NCBI GenBank assembly: GCA_025201765.1
Contig: MU623489.1
Coordinates: forward strand, 1 to 64,000
DNA length: 64,000 bases
Source of the DNA: Daldinia sp. FL1419
Lineage: Eukaryota; Ascomycota; Sordariomycetes; Xylariales; Hypoxylaceae
Direction: 5' to 3'
The number at the start of each line of letters is the position of its first letter. The first letter of the stretch is position 1. This document shows positions 59,206 through 64,000 of the stretch, in pieces. The notes beneath the pieces are model-generated. The model was not told where the DNA came from. It saw nothing but the letters and a program-made list of their open reading frames with translations, and made no database searches. The translations under genes were made by a program, and so were the position numbers.

Positions 59206-61023
59206 ATGATGACAACGCAAGCTACCTCAGGGGCAATCCCTTCTATGAAGGAAAAGTATAGTGGTGTACCCGTGCGGCTTAAGAAGGAAGCCCAAGTGGC
59301 ACGAGACCGTCTGTTGTCAAACCGCACGTTACCGGTTAGTCGTCCGAGGAAGAATCCGATACGCCTTCCACAAGATGTATCTCTGGAGAACTTTGAAGCA
59401 GCCATCAAGGAGTTGCGAAGGGCAATAGGAGACGAAAATGTCGAAGTAAATGATAAACCATTGGTAGACGGATGGTATATGCAACATCCGAATACCCACG
59501 ACGCATTCCATATCACAGACCCAGAAGAACTCGTCAGTAGTGCTGCCGTGTATCCCGGATCGACGGAGGAAGTCCAGACGACGGTGCGTTGGGCTAACAA
59601 ATTCGGTATTCCGATTTATCCTATCTCCATCGGTAGAAACCTAGGCTACGGTGGTGCAGCACCCCGAATCCCAGGAGGAGTAGTGGTGGACCTCGGTAAA
59701 CGGATGCACCAGATTCTAAATATCGACGCTGAGAACGCGAGTTGTCTTATTGAGCCTGGAGTAACGTACTTCCGGCTTTACGAAGAACTTCAAAATAGAA
59801 AGCTCCCGTTATGGATCGATACGCCTGATCTTGGTGGTGGCAGTGTGCTAGGTAACGCGATTGACCGAGGCGTAGGTTATACGCCATATGGCGATCATTT
59901 CGCGAACCGCTGCGGCATGGAGATTGTCCTACCCAACGGCGAATTGCTACGCACGGGTATGGGCGCTCTACCAGGCCCAGACGGGGCGGACAATCCTACT
60001 TGGCAGTCGTTTCAGCACGCCTTCGGCCCATCCATCGACGGCATATTCTCCCAGAGTAATTTTGGCATCGTGACTAAGATGGGAATTCAACTGATGCCAG
60101 AAACGGAACACCAATCCTATTGCTTTACGTTCCCGCGCGATGACGACTTTGAGCAAATCGTTGATCTCATCCGGCCGTTGGCGCAGAAGGGTATATTGGG
60201 AAATATTCCGCAGCTGCGTCATGTAATTCAGGAGCTTAATGTTACCGGTCGAAGAAAGTCGGATTTTCATGACGGCTCTAGTCCCATGACGCGCGAAGAG
60301 ATTCGATCTGCAGCTGAGAAGTTGCCCTTAGGTGATTGTTCCTGGGTCTTTTATGGAACACAATACGGCCCATCTGCATCCATTGCAGCGCAACTAGAGG
60401 TTATCAAGGCCGCATTTTTCAAGATTCCCGGCTCTAGATTCTTCCTACCCACGGATCTCCCCCCTGATCACTATTTACACGATCGCGCATTAGTTTGCAG
60501 TGGCGTTCCTGTCCTCCGTGAGCTTGATTGGCTCAATTGGCTGCCAAACAGTGGGCATTTATTCTTTAGTCCGATAGCGCCGACGCGTGGTAAGGATGCA
60601 CGGACTATCCACGAGATAATCGTCAAGGCGCACGAACGCCATGGCTTCGACTTGTTTCCTACACTTTGCGTCGCGGGCCGCGAAATCCATTACATCACGA
60701 ACATAATATACGATCGAGCTGACGCGAATATGAAAGCTTCCGCTGTTAAGCTTATGAGGGAAATGATAAAGGAATGCGCAGAAAAGGGGTTCGGCGAGTA
60801 TCGCACACACATTCTTTTCGCCGACCAAGTAGCTGGGACATACAACTGGAACGATTCGGCGTTTATGCGCTTTAATGAGACGATTAAAGATGTATTAGAT
60901 CCGAACGGAATTCTAGCCCCAGGCCGAAATGGGATTTGGCCGAAGCGATTCAGGGGAAAAGGATGGGAACTGAAGGCTGATGATATTAATTTGTCATTGA
61001 TTGGGCCACGCTCCGAACAATAG
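59206..61023 (+). CDS. Vanillyl-alcohol-oxidase-type flavoprotein
   Basis: Intron-free, 605 aa from the first of two adjacent ATGs. It follows the fungal vanillyl-alcohol oxidase pattern throughout: NVEVNDKPLVDGWYM, NTHDAFH with His98, PISIGRNLGYGGAAPR in the PCMH-type FAD domain, PDLGGGSVLGNAIDRGVGYT with the region of the catalytic Asp, SQSNFGIVTKMGI, and GHLFFSPI with His451, the likely covalent FAD ligand. GEYRTH holds Tyr532 and Arg533, equivalent to the residues that bind the phenolate. The N-terminus is about 45 residues longer than in the Penicillium enzyme. There is no signal peptide, so it is intracellular or peroxisomal. Expected role: two-electron oxidation of a para-substituted phenol with O2, giving H2O2. 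Confidence 0.93.
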   Translation: MMTTQATSGAIPSMKEKYSGVPVRLKKEAQVARDRLLSNRTLPVSRPRKNPIRLPQDVSLENFEAAIKELRRAIGDENVEVNDKPLVDGWYMQHPNTHDAFHITDPEELVSSAAVYPGSTEEVQTTVRWANKFGIPIYPISIGRNLGYGGAAPRIPGGVVVDLGKRMHQILNIDAENASCLIEPGVTYFRLYEELQNRKLPLWIDTPDLGGGSVLGNAIDRGVGYTPYGDHFANRCGMEIVLPNGELLRTGMGALPGPDGADNPTWQSFQHAFGPSIDGIFSQSNFGIVTKMGIQLMPETEHQSYCFTFPRDDDFEQIVDLIRPLAQKGILGNIPQLRHVIQELNVTGRRKSDFHDGSSPMTREEIRSAAEKLPLGDCSWVFYGTQYGPSASIAAQLEVIKAAFFKIPGSRFFLPTDLPPDHYLHDRALVCSGVPVLRELDWLNWLPNSGHLFFSPIAPTRGKDARTIHEIIVKAHERHGFDLFPTLCVAGREIHYITNIIYDRADANMKASAVKLMREMIKECAEKGFGEYRTHILFADQVAGTYNWNDSAFMRFNETIKDVLDPNGILAPGRNGIWPKRFRGKGWELKADDINLSLIGPRSEQ

Positions 61024-61152
61024 CAAGACTTATCCTAGTAACCAATGTCGAATAGGGTATCGATTACTTGCCTTTGAGAAAAAGTAGTCCTTAGCGGACA
61101 TCATATCTTAGGTAGCTTTTTGTTTTGACAATGCCGTCGATATCACAACCAT

Positions 61153-62307
61153 CTACCTTCCCTCCCATATTTTCCGTAAGCTTGCCAAGCCGATGAATAG
61201 TGCCTCGTCCGTCCTAATCGTTCTACTCCCTTGTCCCGGTAGGATATTGACCCAATGATCAAACAGTTCCTTCGTTCGCCCCTTGACGATCCCCATGCCA
61301 TTCAATTCCGGGTCGTTTTCTGCGGCGTTCTCTAGGCCTCGAGGACCACCAAAGACGATGAGAAGGTGATTGAAGGCCACCGCGTCCTTTTTCTTTCGTT
61401 CCGGGAACGCTTCCGATATAGAAATGCCACGTTCAGACGTCCCGATATTCAAGTCGTAGCCGCCCTCGTAAGTGCACTCTTCAAAGACCTTGGCGAGTGA
61501 ATCGCAGCGCCGCACGGAGAATCCCCAGTAGTAACCACCTTCGACACGGGGCGCGCTAGGGTCTACCGGTTCCGCCTTCGATGAATCATTCTCATCTATC
61601 TTAACGGTAATCCGTGTCTTAGGAGGAACCTCGTGGCTAATTGTCACCGGTTCCTTTCTACCGACGTCCACAAGCGTCCCCTTACCACCTTTAGATGTTC
61701 CACCCACTGTAACACCCTCGCAATACGGAAGCCAGTCAGTAGAATGAGGGTGCGAGGGAATGTCCAAGCTTGCCATGAGCCCCGCACCTTTAAGATTAGG
61801 GTGGATGGGCAGTAACGTCCGTCGCATAAAAGGCGGCATCTCTAGATACTGTAATAAGTGATCAAGGTATCCGCAAGGGTCAATATCGCCCGTGTAACCA
61901 GCGGGGTCAACGTGTCTAGGTCGCGTATCCGGATGCGAGTCGTCAAATATGACGATTTCATCTATACTAAACACAGCGAGAGCTCGCGCGATGTGCGAAA
62001 CGACGCCTGTGCGCTGGTCATCTCGGCGACAGCTAAGATCTGGATTTAGTGGGCTTGTCTAACGGGGAAATCCCCGGATACGTCGTAAGAGGAGACTAAC
62101 GTTGATAATACGCTCCCCGGAACAGCTACGGAGATGGTCCAATCGCGACCTTGGATAGGCTTGAAGAAAGCAGTTGGTTTCGACGTATCGACATAATCGC
62201 CGTCTTTCGTCAGGCGACGTTTCTGGAAACATATTAGATTTTATGTATTAAATGAGAGTATTATGATGGTCACACACCTTTTGTCTATCCTGTTCATAGC
62301 TCGCCAT
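61153..62307 (-). CDS. SPOUT-family RNA methyltransferase (C9orf114/SPOUT1-like)
   Basis: Exons 62307-62278, 62222-62101 and 62032-61153, with introns of 55 and 68 nt, give about 343 aa. The N-terminus MASYEQDRQKKRRLTKDG leads to DWTISVAVPGSVLS and IARALAVFSIDEIVIFDD, the first strand-helix unit of the family. LLIVFGGPRGLE and ILPGQGSRTIRTDEAL near the C-terminus form the trefoil-knot SAM site. The middle holds an OB-like insert with VTISHEVPPKTRITVKI. The substrate RNA in fungi is not established. The second intron's donor is GTTAGT. The gene is conserved and marks the end of the putative cluster. Confidence 0.88.
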
Positions 62308-63342
62308 TTTTTATTTTGAAATGATATGTGAATTACTTAAGGTATGAGAAGGCAGGTATGTAGGAATTATGAGCTCACTTGTAACACAAAGTAAAATTTC
62401 CAGCTTGGAATTGACCATAGAAAAGTTTTGCCGGCAAAACTCCTTACCACCTACTTCACCGCATTCCATATCAGGTATAGCAAGTTAGTGGACCCCCACA
62501 AGGATCAAGTAGCCAGGTAGCCCAATCACGTCTAATAACTATTTCTTGAATTAATCTCCCCTGAAATCCATACAATCAATTCTGCAACGCTACGCGGATT
62601 AAAATATCTTTAAATGTTTATTATTATTATGAAAAGCTATTGAAAGAAATCGTATAATAACTTGATCATATAAACTAAACCTTCATTATACTCTGGCACC
62701 ATGCCACCCCCAACCTGAAGGCTAGGCCGATATATCTTTTGGACATCCCGAAAATGAGTCCATGAGGCGCAGACGATACGAGGACGTTGGAGTAAACTCA
62801 TCTCTAGATTTCGAATATTTCCTCTACGACGTTAATTAAATTTTATGCGCCGTACGAAGCTCCGTCCCAATTGCTGATATAGATACCTAGGTATCCAACA
62901 CATAGTTATGGTAAATGAGAGAACTCCTTAATTATTGAGTTGAGAGCAATCATCATACACTTGCGAAAGATACCAGCTACGTGACTTTTAATTGTTCCTA
63001 TTTCTATAAATTATTCTAGAATAATCTCCTCATCAAGCGAATAAATCCATTTTCATCGAACCGATGATGGGGGAATATCGATTCGCGCCCACCTGCTATT
63101 CGGAGAGCGGGCCGTATATTCGGAAAACCCGGTTTCATGTTCCGAATTATGGAGAAGAGAGGGTGGACGGAGGGAGATGGTAAATACAACCATGCGGCAA
63201 CGGAAGGAGGACGCCCGGGATGCGAAATTGAGCATAGGTATTGACCTACCTACGTAAATACCTTCATTTCGCCATGTCTCTGGATCTCTTCGTCTCATTC
63301 ACCGTACCTTCACTCATCACCCAGGAAAAGTTATCCGTGACA
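62308..63342. other. Divergent intergenic region
   Basis: AT-rich stretch between the methyltransferase gene and the Cip1-like gene, with ATACCTAGGTAT near 62883 and ACCTACCTACG near 63246. No gene supported. Confidence 0.55.
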
Positions 63343-64000
63343 ATGTTGCACAAATTCGGTCTCCTCGCCTTGGCTCTTTTGCCCTTTTCCTTCGCTCAAG
63401 TCTCTGATGACTTCGAGAGCGGATTAGACGAAGCCGCATGGCCTACATATGCGAACGACTGTAACCAAGGCGGCACGGTTACGCTTGATAGCTCTACTGC
63501 TCACAGTGGAAAAAACTCCGTGAGGGTCGATGGTGCAGGTGGTTACTGTGGACACATCTTCTTTGGCACGACAAAGGTCCCCAGCGGAGATGTCTACGTG
63601 AGGACTTATCTGTGAGTTTTACTGCTAGATAGTTAAGGGGCGAGCCAATTTTTAACGAAAGGTCATGCTAATAACAATCCCCTTGCAGCAAAGCCTCCAA
63701 GGCCCTAACTGACTCTCACGTCTCCTTCATCACTATGCCCGACTCTTCTCAAGGCGCCAATAAGCACCTCCGAATTGGTGGGCAGAGCAAGATTCTAATG
63801 TACAACCGTGAATCCGACGATGCCACCCTTCCCGACCTCTCACCGCAAGGTATTGCCGCATCCACCGCCCTGCCGACCGGTGACTGGCAGTGTTTTGAAT
63901 ATCACGTGGGATCTGACGGTACCATCGAGACTTGGCTAAACGGCGAGGCTATCGAAGGTCTTACCGTAAAAGCCGGCAGCAACAACGCCAACGCAGGCCA
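63343..64000 (+). CDS. cip1: Cip1-like secreted lyase-fold protein (runs off window)
   Basis: Exon 1 (63343-63611) and exon 2 (63689 to beyond 64000) are separated by a 77-nt intron. The start gives an 18-residue signal peptide MLHKFGLLALALLPFSFA, then QVSDDFESGLDEAAWPTYA. The conserved run NDCNQGGTV, YCGHIFFGTTKVPSGDVYVR, HLRIGGQSKILMYNRESDDA and GDWQCFEYHVGSDGTIETWL closely follows Trichoderma reesei Cip1, a protein induced with cellulases whose fold resembles glucuronan lyase. The 3' part, including any cellulose-binding module, is outside the window. Likely an extracellular plant-wall enzyme. Confidence 0.9.

Overview
The window is nuclear DNA of a filamentous ascomycete (Pezizomycotina, most likely a Sordariomycete). 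The genes carry short GT-AG introns, mostly 48 to 95 nt, with CTAAC/CTGAC-like branch sites. The families are fungal: Zn2Cys6 regulator, F-box protein, PTH11-like rhodopsin-fold membrane protein, highly reducing polyketide synthase and Cip1-like secreted protein. Intergenic DNA is gene-poor and scattered with ACCTAGGTA/GGTAGGTA repeats. Gene models below were spliced by eye from reading frame, splice signals and family knowledge. No RNA gene or CRISPR array was recognised.

Region by region. 0-9 kb: a decayed Zn2Cys6 regulator, an unrecognised two-exon gene, an alpha/beta hydrolase, a beta-hydroxyacid dehydrogenase and a divergently transcribed amidohydrolase. The last three look like a small catabolic set. 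Their upstream regions share a CGG-N7-CCG motif (CGGCAACTNNCCG), of the type bound by Zn2Cys6 dimers. 9.4-9.8 kb: a frameshifted carrier-domain relic of an NRPS-like enzyme. 11-25.7 kb: mostly housekeeping genes (F-box protein, mitochondrial Mrs2-type Mg2+ channel, NIPA-type transporter, V-ATPase subunit E, a probable SMC5/6-linked CANIN protein), plus a small secreted expansin-like protein and an unknown GC-rich gene. 25.7-30.4 kb: a long gene-free stretch with a 675-bp AT-rich element that has perfect terminal inverted repeats and TA duplications (pogo/Tc1-type MITE). 30.4-39.7 kb: a Dnf-type P4-ATPase flippase, two small hypothetical proteins and a five-exon Nudix ADP-sugar pyrophosphatase with a 16-nt exon.

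40-61 kb looks like a secondary-metabolite cluster: a GMC oxidoreductase, a highly reducing PKS (KS-AT-DH-ER-KR-ACP, about 2412 aa), a divergent rhodopsin-fold membrane protein, an SDR, a small membrane protein, a salicylate-hydroxylase-like FAD monooxygenase and a vanillyl-alcohol-oxidase-type flavoprotein. The PKS would make a reduced chain. One SDR and three or four flavoenzymes could oxidise it further, possibly through an aromatic intermediate because two of these families usually act on phenols. No regulator, transporter or separate releasing thioesterase was seen inside this block. 61-64 kb returns to a conserved gene (SPOUT-type RNA methyltransferase) and ends inside a Cip1-like secreted protein gene that runs off the window.
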